This document shows, piece after piece, positions 30,997 to 37,098 of a stretch of DNA of 42,797 nucleotides (position 1 is the stretch's first letter; every line of letters begins with the position of its first letter). A model generated the notes under the pieces. That model was not told where the DNA came from. It did no database searches and saw nothing but the letters and a program-made list of their open reading frames with translations. The DNA comes from Betaproteobacteria bacterium (GTDB lineage: Bacteria > Pseudomonadota > Gammaproteobacteria > Burkholderiales > SG8-41), in contig JACQGO010000170.1 of assembly GCA_016199485.1 (NCBI GenBank), forward strand, positions 1 through 42,797, given 5' to 3'. Made by a program: the position numbers and the translations under genes.

Positions 30997-31235
30997 ATGT
31001 CCAGCACGCGTCTGACGGATCTGGAGCCCCGGCTGGCCGATGCGTGGCTCGAGATACGGGACCGCCTCGAAAAACTGGCCCCCGATCGTTCGCGCAGCAG
31101 GGCATCCAAGCGACGTGCGTTAAGGTGGAGGCCCTGCCGAGCTGGCACACGGCCCCCGGCGGGGTCGCTCCCGGCGGCGTCGTCATCACGCCAGCTCCCG
31201 TGGTGATCCTTCCCCCGGCCCAGCCGAAACCCTAA
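30997..31235 (+). pseudogene. Frameshifted small gene before the membrane/lysis genes
   Basis: Coding signal runs from ATG 30997 in one frame (MSSTRLTDLEPRLADAWLEI...EKLAP). After the run of five C near 31080 it continues in the -1 frame (RSFAQQGIQATCVKVEALP... then a Pro/Val-rich end, VITPAPVVILPPAQPKP, stop at 31235). Third positions are strongly G/C in each part only in that frame. Together they give an ~80-residue protein. The break may be a sequencing slip, a real mutation or a programmed shift. The combined stop lies two bases before the next ATG, as expected of an intact gene. Function is unknown. Confidence 0.5.
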
Positions 31236-31237
31236 AG

Positions 31238-31480
31238 ATGGACGACGAGCGCGAGCTGGGCGAGCTGAGGGCGAGACTTGAGGGTCTCTGCGCTGCCTTC
31301 GACGACTTCCGCGACCAGACGCGGGCCTGGCAGGACAAAATCAGCGACCAGCTCGAGCGGCGACTGAATCAGCACTCGAGCCGTCTCCGCGCGCTGGAGC
31401 TGTGGCGGGCGGGTCTGGCGGGGGGTCTCGCGCTGTTGGGGATTCTCTGGGCGGCCGTCTGGACTTGGATGAAACGGTGA
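31238..31480 (+). CDS. Coiled coil plus C-terminal membrane helix (XhlA/holin-like)
   Basis: An 80-residue product. Residues ~1-55 are a charged coiled coil (LGELRARLEGLCAAFDDFRDQTRAWQD...). Residues ~57-77 form one transmembrane helix (AGLAGGLALLGILWAAVWTW). This is the shape of XhlA-type proteins that accompany holins, and it lies close upstream of the lytic transglycosylase. The last ten bases, gaaacggtga, recur at 32131 in front of the transglycosylase. Confidence 0.6.
   Translation: MDDERELGELRARLEGLCAAFDDFRDQTRAWQDKISDQLERRLNQHSSRLRALELWRAGLAGGLALLGILWAAVWTWMKR
31471..31480 (+). repeat. 10-bp direct repeat, left of endonuclease VII gene
   Basis: The sequence gaaacggtga, covering the last codons and stop of the membrane protein gene, is identical at 32131-32140. 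The two copies bracket the endonuclease gene. Confidence 0.7.
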
Positions 31481-32106
31481 TGATTTCGACGCCTGACTTT
31501 CCGCTCCTTACTGATCCGGGCACATGGGATGACCTCACGCTGACGGCCGGAACCATCCTGCTTGAAACGGAGGGACGACAGCAGCGTCGTAAAAAAGGAA
31601 TCCAGCAAAGCGACTTTGCGCCTTGCCATCCAGGTAAACGATCGTATGCCCATGATCTCTGTCGATCTTGTTATGTGAAAGAACGGCGGAATCATTGGTC
31701 ATCCGCAGTTGGCATTCAGCGTAATGCCTACGGGCTGGCATGGCGGAAAAAGCAGGGAAAACGCATTGCAGGTCTTCAACGAGAATGGCGCAGGAATCGC
31801 CGTTTATTGGATTTGACGACTGAACGACAGAGAGAACGGAGGTGGGTCGTGCGAAGTCGCTATCATGCGATGCCGGAAGAGATTGAAGCTAAACGGATGT
31901 CCCAGGATGACCGATGCGATATCTGCAAACGGAGCGATCGGGAATTAGTCGTGGATCATTGCCACAAGACTAAGCGATTTCGCGCTCTCTTATGTCGTCC
32001 TTGCAACTTGATGCTCGGCTATGCCTATGAAAACCCGGAGATTCTTGCCCGGGCGATCAGTTATCTCGCTCGATGGACTGAGATCGAATATGGAACGGGT
32101 GCCTAA
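31480..32106 (+). CDS. Recombination endonuclease VII-like homing nuclease
   Basis: A 208-residue product from ATG 31480 (overlapping the previous TGA). The conserved C-terminal core is DDRCDICKRSDRELVVDHCH followed by FRALLCRPCNLMLGYAYENPEIL. These are the C-x2-C, D-H-C-H and L-C-x2-C-N...G motifs of the T4 endonuclease VII family. A second Cys set, LCRSCYVKER, lies near residue 60. Stand-alone members at odd positions behave as mobile genes; the T4 enzyme resolves branched DNA. GC and codon bias are below those of its neighbours, and it is bracketed by a 10-bp repeat, so recent insertion is likely. Confidence 0.8.
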   Translation: MISTPDFPLLTDPGTWDDLTLTAGTILLETEGRQQRRKKGIQQSDFAPCHPGKRSYAHDLCRSCYVKERRNHWSSAVGIQRNAYGLAWRKKQGKRIAGLQREWRRNRRLLDLTTERQRERRWVVRSRYHAMPEEIEAKRMSQDDRCDICKRSDRELVVDHCHKTKRFRALLCRPCNLMLGYAYENPEILARAISYLARWTEIEYGTGA

Positions 32107-32130
32107 CTTTCCTCTTATCGAAGAACCTGT

Positions 32131-32140
32131 GAAACGGTGA
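32131..32140 (+). repeat. 10-bp direct repeat, right of endonuclease VII gene
   Basis: The sequence gaaacggtga is identical to 31471-31480. It contains the GTG start of the transglycosylase gene. Removing one copy and the 650 bases between would join the upstream gene to the transglycosylase through a GTGA overlap, the usual style of this genome. Confidence 0.7.
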
Positions 32141-32655
32141 GAGCCGACGAGCGGTTTGACAGTCTCATCCAGTTCTACTGGCAGGAGGCCGCACGCGCCT
32201 TCGGGTTCGACGCCGCCGCGGACTGGCGGCTCGTCAAAGCGCAGATCCACGCGGAATCCGACTTCGATCCCCAAGCGCGGAGTCCCGTCGGGGCGCTGGG
32301 ACTTATGCAGCTGATGACGGCCGCCGATCTCGAGGATGATAGCCGACGGGACGCCGACAATCCCGAAGAGGCCATCCGCGAAGGGATCAAATATCTCGGT
32401 CGGCTCTGGCGGGAGTGGAAGGCGGAGCAGGGGCTCGAGCGGTGGAAGTTCGCGCTGGCCAGCTACAACGCGGGGCTGGGCAACATCCTGAAGGCGCAGG
32501 CGCTCGCGGAGGCGCGGGGCCGGCCCACTGATCAGTGGGTGGAGCTCGCGCTGGTACTGCCGGAGGTGACCGGCCCGTACGCGGCCGAGACGACGGGCTA
32601 CGTGCGGCGGATCATCGCCGAGTATTTGGCGAGCCGGATAACGGAGGCAATGTGA
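32137..32655 (+). CDS. Lytic transglycosylase (SLT-type endolysin)
   Basis: A 172-residue product from GTG 32137. It has the SLT goose-lysozyme-like pattern: catalytic Glu in IHAESDFDPQA (residue ~40), GALGLMQLM, NPEEAIREGIKYLGRLW and FALASYNAGLGNIL. It cleaves peptidoglycan glycan chains with anhydro-ring formation. No signal peptide is seen, so export would need a holin; several small membrane genes follow. It may be the phage endolysin. Confidence 0.85.
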   Translation: MRADERFDSLIQFYWQEAARAFGFDAAADWRLVKAQIHAESDFDPQARSPVGALGLMQLMTAADLEDDSRRDADNPEEAIREGIKYLGRLWREWKAEQGLERWKFALASYNAGLGNILKAQALAEARGRPTDQWVELALVLPEVTGPYAAETTGYVRRIIAEYLASRITEAM

Positions 32656-32768
32656 TGGTGGACGTCGAACCGGCGACCTATACCTGCTGCGGGAATGTCG
32701 TGACGGGCAGCACCCAGAGCCCGCCGACTTGCCGAACGTGCGGCCAGAAGATGAAGAGAGTGCGGTGA
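32655..32768 (+). CDS. 37-residue zinc-knuckle peptide
   Basis: The ATG overlaps the previous stop (TGATG) with ggaggc upstream. The product has YTCCGNVV and TCRTCGQKMKRV, giving two Cys pairs for one metal. It is tiny but well placed. Function is unknown. Confidence 0.5.
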   Translation: MVDVEPATYTCCGNVVTGSTQSPPTCRTCGQKMKRVR

Positions 32769-32790
32769 ATATTCCAGCGAGGAGGATTCG

Positions 32791-32955
32791 ATGAACAAGG
32801 ATCTGGTGACGACGATCTTCGGGGCCGTGGCAGCCGTGATGGCGGCGCTGCAGACCTTCAACGCGCCAGCGGGCACGTCCAAATGGCTGATCGCCGCCGG
32901 GATGATCGGCGCGGGGGCGACGGCGCTCTGGGCCTACTGGACAAACAAGCGGTAA
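32791..32955 (+). CDS. 54-residue two-helix membrane protein, holin candidate
   Basis: A strong ribosome site (gaggagg) sits nine bases before ATG 32791. The peptide has two hydrophobic helices (TIFGAVAAVMAALQTF and WLIAAGMIGAGATALWAYW) split by a short turn with Pro, and ends in basic residues (TNKR). This is the class II holin shape. It lies directly after the transglycosylase, in the usual lysis cassette. Confidence 0.65.
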   Translation: MNKDLVTTIFGAVAAVMAALQTFNAPAGTSKWLIAAGMIGAGATALWAYWTNKR

Positions 32956-32961
32956 CCCACG

Positions 32962-33183
32962 GTGACGATGTCGCGCTCTCAGCTCCCCGCGTGGGCGCGC
33001 CTGCTCGTGGCCGGGGCGTGCGTCATCCTGAGTTGCGCGGCCGCCTTCGGGGGGCTCGGGGTCCTGGGCCACGTGCCGTACTGGGTGGGCGTGGGATTCG
33101 GCGTCAGCGTCGGCGTGGCGGGGGTCTTAGCGTGGGCGGCGTGGGCGATTTTCACGTGGGGAGAAGGGAAAGGGGGAGGATGA
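32962..33183 (+). CDS. Small two-helix membrane protein
   Basis: A 73-residue product (GTG 32962, or ATG 32968). It has two long hydrophobic segments (LLVAGACVILSCAAAFGGLGVL and VGVGFGVSVGVAGVLAWAAWAIF) and a short charged tail. It is a second holin or antiholin candidate next to the first. It ends in a purine-rich stretch serving as the ribosome site of the next gene. Confidence 0.55.
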   Translation: MTMSRSQLPAWARLLVAGACVILSCAAAFGGLGVLGHVPYWVGVGFGVSVGVAGVLAWAAWAIFTWGEGKGGG

Positions 33184-33380
33184 TGGATAGCGATAGAACC
33201 GGTGTGCAAAGTGTGCAGTGGTCTATGTTCTGGGAGCCATCCCTCGGAACGGCGAGTAACTTCCCTGCCCTCTGCCCAGATTTGTTGCGCTATGAGCAGA
33301 TTGGCGACGCTGATGGATGGCGAGGACGGATTGTACGCGGTTTTTTCTGGTTGATGCGTCTGTGGCCGGTAGCGACGTGA
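33180..33380 (+). CDS. Hypothetical small protein
   Basis: A 66-residue product from ATG 33180 or 33183, after a good ribosome site (gggggagg). It is Trp/Asp-rich (VQWSMFWEPSLGTA, DADGWRGRIVRGFFWLMRLW). There is no signal or known motif. Codon bias is weaker than around it. Confidence 0.4.
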   Translation: MMDSDRTGVQSVQWSMFWEPSLGTASNFPALCPDLLRYEQIGDADGWRGRIVRGFFWLMRLWPVAT

Positions 33381-33399
33381 GATCACGCAATCGCCTGAT

Positions 33400-33603
33400 A
33401 TGTTCGACATCGAGCTCGAAGCTCCCGCCGTGAGGCGCATGCTTCACGCCGGCGTGATCTTCGCGGTCGCGGTCATCCTGGCCGGCTGCGCCCCGGTGCC
33501 CCCGCCGCCCTACGTGTGCCTTCCCGGCGTGGCCGAGAAGGATGGGCAGCAGTGGCAGGTCTTGATCTGCGAGCTCGTCCCCTCGGCGAGCATCGTCAAA
33601 TGA
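33400..33603 (+). CDS. Small lipoprotein, outer-membrane spanin candidate
   Basis: A 67-residue frame. An internal ATG at 33439 (MLHAGVIFAVAVILAGC) begins a perfect lipoprotein signal with lipobox LAGC, followed by a Pro-rich segment (APVPPPPY). Pro-rich small lipoproteins in lysis regions are usually o-spanins (Rz1-like) that fuse outer and inner membranes. A partner i-spanin is not adjacent; the membrane coiled-coil protein at 19976 is a distant candidate. Confidence 0.5.
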   Translation: MFDIELEAPAVRRMLHAGVIFAVAVILAGCAPVPPPPYVCLPGVAEKDGQQWQVLICELVPSASIVK

Positions 33604-33809
33604 CGGTCTGGATCTTCGTGCTTTCCCTCATGCTCCCCTCATTCGGGGGCCAAGTGGACATGACCTTCGCCTTCCGGGATCAAGATGGGTGCCAGCGGTT
33701 TCGGCACACGCTGGAGCGCACACTTCGCACAGAGTTTTCCATTGATGTCTCGCCGGGGAACGTGAAGGGGCACGCGATGCGGCCTGAAACGGGATGTGAG
33801 GCCCGGTGA
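33600..33809 (+). CDS. Small secreted protein
   Basis: A 69-residue product from ATG 33600 in an ATGA overlap. The hydrophobic N-terminus (VWIFVLSLMLPSFGG) looks like a signal peptide. A soluble part with CQRFRHTLERTL follows, ending GCEAR. Two Cys could form a disulfide in the periplasm. Function is unknown. Confidence 0.5.
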   Translation: MTVWIFVLSLMLPSFGGQVDMTFAFRDQDGCQRFRHTLERTLRTEFSIDVSPGNVKGHAMRPETGCEAR

Positions 33810-34333
33810 TGGGTCGGTTCGTGCCGCCCCATGACCGGCTGCTCCTGGAGGAACTCGGCCAGGATCGCTTCCGACTCTTGGCCCCGCTCTGGTTCGAGGC
33901 CGAGGCGCTCGGCGGGCGGATCGTCAAAGCCGCGTCGGGATTCCTCTTTGATCGGGAGTCCATCCCGCGTTGGCTCCCCTGGATCTATGCTTGGCTGGCG
34001 GGCACGGCGAGTCGGGCCGGGGCTATTCACGACTGGCTGACCCAGGTCCAGAAAGTGGAGGATCTGCAGGTGGATCGACGGACGGCCAACGCCGTCTACT
34101 ACGAAGCGACCAAGGCCGACGGCAACGGCTGGCTCACGCAGTGGATCAAGTGGCTCGGCGTCAGCTTGGGCGGGCGTGTGTCCTGGCGGACCGGCCCCGC
34201 CCGCTTCCAGCGCCTCCGCAATGACCGGCGGCAGCCTGACTCCCTGCCCAAGCGCGGCGGGGCCCGCCGGGAGGATCAGCTCGTGGATCTGGTGCACAAG
34301 GAATGGCGCCGCCGGCATCCCGAGGCCCCGTGA
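33806..34333 (+). CDS. DUF1353-like phage protein
   Basis: A 175-residue product (GTG 33806, or ATG 33809). The order FRLLAPLWFEAEALGGRIVKAASGFLFDRESIPRWLPW, then AGAIHDWLTQ, then ANAVYYEATKADG follows DUF1353: a beta strand, F-x-D/F-x-S-I/V-P-R, and a conserved AxIHDWL. The function of the family is not established; it is common in lysis/accessory regions of phages. The C-terminus is extended and basic. Confidence 0.7.
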   Translation: MMGRFVPPHDRLLLEELGQDRFRLLAPLWFEAEALGGRIVKAASGFLFDRESIPRWLPWIYAWLAGTASRAGAIHDWLTQVQKVEDLQVDRRTANAVYYEATKADGNGWLTQWIKWLGVSLGGRVSWRTGPARFQRLRNDRRQPDSLPKRGGARREDQLVDLVHKEWRRRHPEAP

Positions 34334-34608
34334 CGGGCCTGCGTCTCCAGGCCCCCTGCCCCGTCTGCCAGGCCGACACATGGATCGATCCGAACTTCAG
34401 CGCCACCCGCTGGACCTGCGGGATCTGCGGAATCCGCTGCCTCTGGGAAAACGGCGTGATGACCCAGGACAGCGGCGTACCGGATATCCAGGGGGATCTC
34501 GACGGGCTCGCCGCCGCGCGGCTAGGGCCTCGGCGGGAGGCGGACCTAGACATGATCAGCACCTATAACCGTGCCATGTGCGCGCTGCTCCATCGGGGCG
34601 GACCCTGA
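34330..34608 (+). CDS. Zinc-ribbon protein, tandem copy 1
   Basis: A 92-residue product from GTG 34330 (GTGA overlap). The zinc ribbon is CPVCQADTW and WTCGICGIRCLWE. An acidic linker follows, then the C-terminal motif NRAMCALLHRGG. The next gene ends with nearly the same motif, so the two are related. Function is unknown. Confidence 0.6.
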   Translation: MTGLRLQAPCPVCQADTWIDPNFSATRWTCGICGIRCLWENGVMTQDSGVPDIQGDLDGLAAARLGPRREADLDMISTYNRAMCALLHRGGP

Positions 34609-34883
34609 TGCGGCGCTGGCCGCCCTGCCCAGCCTGTAGGGGTCGCCGATTTTCCCCAGATGGCGAGCTCGATCATCGTTGCCTCGAGTGCTCCGCACGC
34701 TGCCGGCTGGACAAAGAGCGGCTTCTCTGGGAACTGAATCCCGAGGCGCTTCCGCTGGCCGGCTCAGAAGATGGGAAAGCCACGTTGGAATCCGTGGGCG
34801 TCACAAGGGAAGCTGGCGGAGAGGAGAATCGAGCCGTGTGCGCGTTGCTCCATCGGGGGGCGGTCACGCCGAGGTCGCTGTGA
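34608..34883 (+). CDS. Zinc-ribbon protein, tandem copy 2
   Basis: A 91-residue product from ATG 34608. The zinc ribbon is CPACRGRRF and HRCLECSARC. The C-terminus NRAVCALLHRG matches copy 1, also at the DNA level (34577-34598 and 34845-34858). This is probably an old duplication whose zinc heads have diverged while the tail was kept. Function is unknown. Confidence 0.6.
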   Translation: MRRWPPCPACRGRRFSPDGELDHRCLECSARCRLDKERLLWELNPEALPLAGSEDGKATLESVGVTREAGGEENRAVCALLHRGAVTPRSL

Positions 34884-35323
34884 TGGACCGCCCCCCGCCG
34901 CTCTGGCTCCTGGTGGCGGAGCTTCTGCTCCTGGGGGTGATCGTGTGGCTCGCCCTGGGCGCGGCTCACGCTGGGCCTTCCGTCGCCGAGGCCGCCCCGG
35001 AGTGCTGGTCGGCCCTCGGCGTGGCCGTGAGAACTATAGATGGAGACAGCTTCATCGCCCGGTTGAAAATCTGGCATGGGCTTGAGGTGACGGAGCGAAT
35101 CAGGCTCCTCGGGGTGGACACTCCGGAGCGCAAGGGCCCGACGATGGCCCAGGCCCTCCAAGCCCGGGCTTTCACGGACCGCTGGCTCGGGCAGGAGCCC
35201 TTTGAGGTGCGGAGCTGCGCACGGGACTCGTTTGGGCGGGCGCTGGCGACCGTGCGGCGGGGCGGGGACGACCTCGCGGACAAGCTCCTTGAGGCGGGCC
35301 TGGCCGTTCCTTTCCGGCGATGA
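34883..35323 (+). CDS. Membrane-anchored thermonuclease (SNase-like)
   Basis: A 146-residue product from ATG 34883. Residues ~7-27 are a signal or anchor helix (LWLLVAELLLLGVIVWLALG). The staphylococcal-nuclease core follows with its key residues: the Asp pair in TIDGDSF (53, 55), Arg in RIRLLGVDTPE (74) with Asp79, Thr80 and Glu82, and Arg in DSFGRALA (119). Ca-dependent DNA/RNA cleavage in the envelope or periplasm is expected. It is unusual among lysis genes. It could degrade competing DNA or host nucleic acid, or help lysate viscosity; this is inference. Confidence 0.8.
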   Translation: MDRPPPLWLLVAELLLLGVIVWLALGAAHAGPSVAEAAPECWSALGVAVRTIDGDSFIARLKIWHGLEVTERIRLLGVDTPERKGPTMAQALQARAFTDRWLGQEPFEVRSCARDSFGRALATVRRGGDDLADKLLEAGLAVPFRR

Positions 35324-35838
35324 GGGCACGACGGTTCTCTGGCCCCGTCCTTTGGCCCCGCGCCTCGCCCCGCAAGGCCATCCAGGCGACTCGGGCGGCG
35401 CTGCAGCCTGGCGATCGGCGAGGAAAGAGGGTCTCTCCCCTGGGACCCCGGCCTTCGCGGGTCCTAGCGCCTGGTATCCGCACGCCAGCGTGCGGGCCGT
35501 TCCGCCCGTGCCGGAGGTGCGGCCGGCCCATCCCGTGGCATAGCCGGCGAGACGCCAAGGGACGCCTGGGACCAGAGGCTCGGTCGAGCTACGCCCGCCG
35601 GGTCTATTGCGGCCAGGCGTGCAATGGCGGCGCGCCCCGGGGCAACCGTCTGGCGCGGGAGTTCGAGGCCGTCCGGAAGGCCGCGCGTCGGCGGAGCTTG
35701 GAAGACGACGGACCGCTGGAGACGCCGCCGCCCTACGGCCACGAGTGCGCGGTGTGCGGGTTTCCGGTCCGCGCCGGCCACCCCCTGCACCGGCAAGAGC
35801 GGCCCGACCGGAGCGGCCCATCGGTCATCACGGTCTAG
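35320..35838 (+). CDS. Cys-rich, Arg-rich zinc protein
   Basis: A 172-residue product starting in an ATGA overlap. The N-terminal ~60 residues are Arg/Pro-rich and poorly conserved in look. The core is CRRCGRPIPWH...YARRVYCGQACNG, a C-x2-C...C-x3-C finger of a type frequent in phage proteins. A second pair, CAVCGFPV, is near the end. Nucleic-acid binding is likely. It is the last gene of the rightward late unit. Confidence 0.5.
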   Translation: MRARRFSGPVLWPRASPRKAIQATRAALQPGDRRGKRVSPLGPRPSRVLAPGIRTPACGPFRPCRRCGRPIPWHSRRDAKGRLGPEARSSYARRVYCGQACNGGAPRGNRLAREFEAVRKAARRRSLEDDGPLETPPPYGHECAVCGFPVRAGHPLHRQERPDRSGPSVITV

Positions 35839-35847
35839 CCTTCTTAA

Positions 35848-36012
35848 TTAGTCCTTCCGGTTTAAACGGTCATTCAGCGCATCTAAGAGTGCCCAGATTC
35901 CAGCGACAAGAAACACTACGGGGAGCCATTCGGATACGTTAATCCACCACGGTGGCAGTTCGACGACCCAATAAGCCACGGCGAGAGCGAGCAGAACTAG
36001 TCCTCCGAACAT
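35848..36012 (-). CDS. 54-residue two-helix membrane protein
   Basis: On the - strand from ATG 36012, three bases after the upstream gene's stop. There are two hydrophobic helices (GLVLLALAVAYWVVEL and VVFLVAGIWALLDAL) joined by PPWWINVSEW, and a charged end. It is the last gene of the repressor transcript. Small membrane proteins expressed with a repressor often block superinfection; that is an inference. Confidence 0.5.
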   Translation of the reverse strand: MFGGLVLLALAVAYWVVELPPWWINVSEWLPVVFLVAGIWALLDALNDRLNRKD

Positions 36013-36015
36013 TGA

Positions 36016-36324
36016 TCATTGTCCTATGTTCCGCCACCCCCGTAAAAAATGTCGTACCTTGACCAAGCGGGGCAAGGGAGTTGAGCGTATCCCCAACGAG
36101 GGCAGGGGGGCAAGGGGAAATCCCACACGAGAGATCATCGCCGAGTCGAGCCGGTCAGCAGCCATTTTGGACAGGAGCGCCCCCGACACAAACTGGCCCA
36201 CGATCTGACACACCAGGGCTCCCGGCAGGATGCCGACGAGTCGGAGACCCGACCAAACTTCACATTCGCTGGTAGCATCTAGCGGTTGGCGCCACCCTCG
36301 GCGGTAGAAGACGAACTGGAGCAT
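36016..36324 (-). CDS. Hypothetical protein of the repressor operon
   Basis: A 102-residue - strand product. One hydrophobic stretch (LRLVGILPGALVCQIVGQFVSGALL) suggests a membrane segment; the rest is basic. It lies 24 bases after the repressor gene and is closely coupled to the small membrane gene downstream. No family was recognised. Confidence 0.45.
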   Translation of the reverse strand: MLQFVFYRRGWRQPLDATSECEVWSGLRLVGILPGALVCQIVGQFVSGALLSKMAADRLDSAMISRVGFPLAPLPSLGIRSTPLPRLVKVRHFLRGWRNIGQ

Positions 36325-36348
36325 TCGATTCGCCTCTGATCTTCCTCC

Positions 36349-36810
36349 TCATATCCAAGCAAGGACTGGGCCAGGACGGAGCGCCCGAATGATCGCCCAG
36401 AGCCAACGTCCGATAAGGGGGAGAAGGTCTAGCACGTTCCCTACCTGTAGCGGTCTGTCCGACATTCCCTCCCTACGCAATTCCCCGGCGACAGCGGGCG
36501 CGGCCAGCAGGCTCCATCCGGCCAAGAGGCCGGCGAGCCAGAGGAGTAAAGGGTGGGACTCTTTTCCTTCGCCGAAGAGCAGCCAGCCTGCCGAGACATG
36601 TAAGGCCCGCGCGATTTCAATGATCCGCCAGTTCTCGGGGATCGCCCCGCCATTCATCCAGCGACCGACCGTGGCAAGGTCGTATCCATGCTCCAATGCA
36701 AACCGTTTCGCCGCGGGGCGCCGCCCAGTCCAATAGCCCGCTCGTTGAAGGGCTTCCCGGAATCGCGCCGCAAAGCCTAAGCGGAATTCAAGCGGTTGGG
36801 CCTCCCTCAT
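36349..36810 (-). CDS. HTH repressor with hydrophobic C-terminus
   Basis: A 153-residue - strand product with a very strong ribosome site (ggggaggag). Residues ~10-80 form a CI/Cro-type HTH domain (AAKRFALEHGYDLATVGRWMNGG, then IIEIARALHVSAGWLLFGEG). Instead of a peptidase-like oligomer domain, residues ~86-108 are a transmembrane-like helix (LLLWLAGLLAGWSLLAAPAVA), and ~124-143 are a second hydrophobic stretch. It is divergent from the Cro-like gene and placed as a lysogeny repressor. Membrane linkage would be unusual and could connect repression to an envelope signal. Confidence 0.7.
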   Translation of the reverse strand: MREAQPLEFRLGFAARFREALQRAGYWTGRRPAAKRFALEHGYDLATVGRWMNGGAIPENWRIIEIARALHVSAGWLLFGEGKESHPLLLWLAGLLAGWSLLAAPAVAGELRREGMSDRPLQVGNVLDLLPLIGRWLWAIIRALRPGPVLAWI

Positions 36811-36821
36811 GGCTCCTCCCC

Positions 36822-36851
36822 AAGATATTGTGTATTTTTTCCCCTTGACAA
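36822..36851 (-). promoter_or_regulatory. Tentative leftward promoter of the repressor operon
   Basis: Read on the - strand: TTGTCA (36851-36846), 18 bases, then TATCTT (36827-36822). The -35 lies on the same bases as the rightward -35, back to back. The palindromic operator sits just upstream. The assignment is tentative because the -10 is weak and a 17-base spacing to ATATCT is equally possible. Confidence 0.4.
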
Positions 36852-36873
36852 CCTCTCATGGTGTGCCTACCAT
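36845..36873 (+). promoter_or_regulatory. Rightward early promoter
   Basis: A consensus -35 TTGACA (36845-36850), 17 bases, then TACCAT (36868-36873). A transcript would start near 36880, only a few bases before the ATG at 36883, so the message may be nearly leaderless. The operator palindrome fills the spacer and covers the -10. Confidence 0.65.
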
Positions 36874-36877
36874 GAGA
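36854..36877. promoter_or_regulatory. Operator palindrome of the divergent switch
   Basis: A perfect inverted repeat: tctcatggt (36854-36862), six bases, then accatgaga (36869-36877). It lies inside the rightward promoter and just behind the leftward -35. It is the expected binding site for the HTH repressor or the Cro-like protein. Only one copy was seen. Confidence 0.75.
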
Positions 36878-36882
36878 CCAGC

Positions 36883-37098
36883 ATGGGAACCAACCTACTC
36901 ACTTCGCCTGCCACGCTACCGAGAAACTTAGCCGTTGTCAAGCGGCGGCTGAAGAAGAAGGGCCTGAGCGCCTGGACTGTCGCACAAAGGGCTGGTGTCA
37001 GCGAAGCGATGGTCTGGATGGTGCTGGCCGGGCGCCGGAAGTCGGCGCGGGTCATGGCCGTCATCGAGCAGATGCTTCAGCGCACGCCGGTCGCCTGA
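36883..37098 (+). CDS. Cro-like HTH protein
   Basis: A 71-residue product from ATG 36883. The HTH is RNLAVVKRRLKKKGLSAWTVAQRAGVSEAMVWMVLAGRRK, with a basic first helix and a recognition helix near SEAMVWMVL. Its size and its divergent position opposite the repressor fit a Cro-type switch protein. No strong ribosome site is seen, which agrees with leaderless translation. Confidence 0.7.
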   Translation: MGTNLLTSPATLPRNLAVVKRRLKKKGLSAWTVAQRAGVSEAMVWMVLAGRRKSARVMAVIEQMLQRTPVA

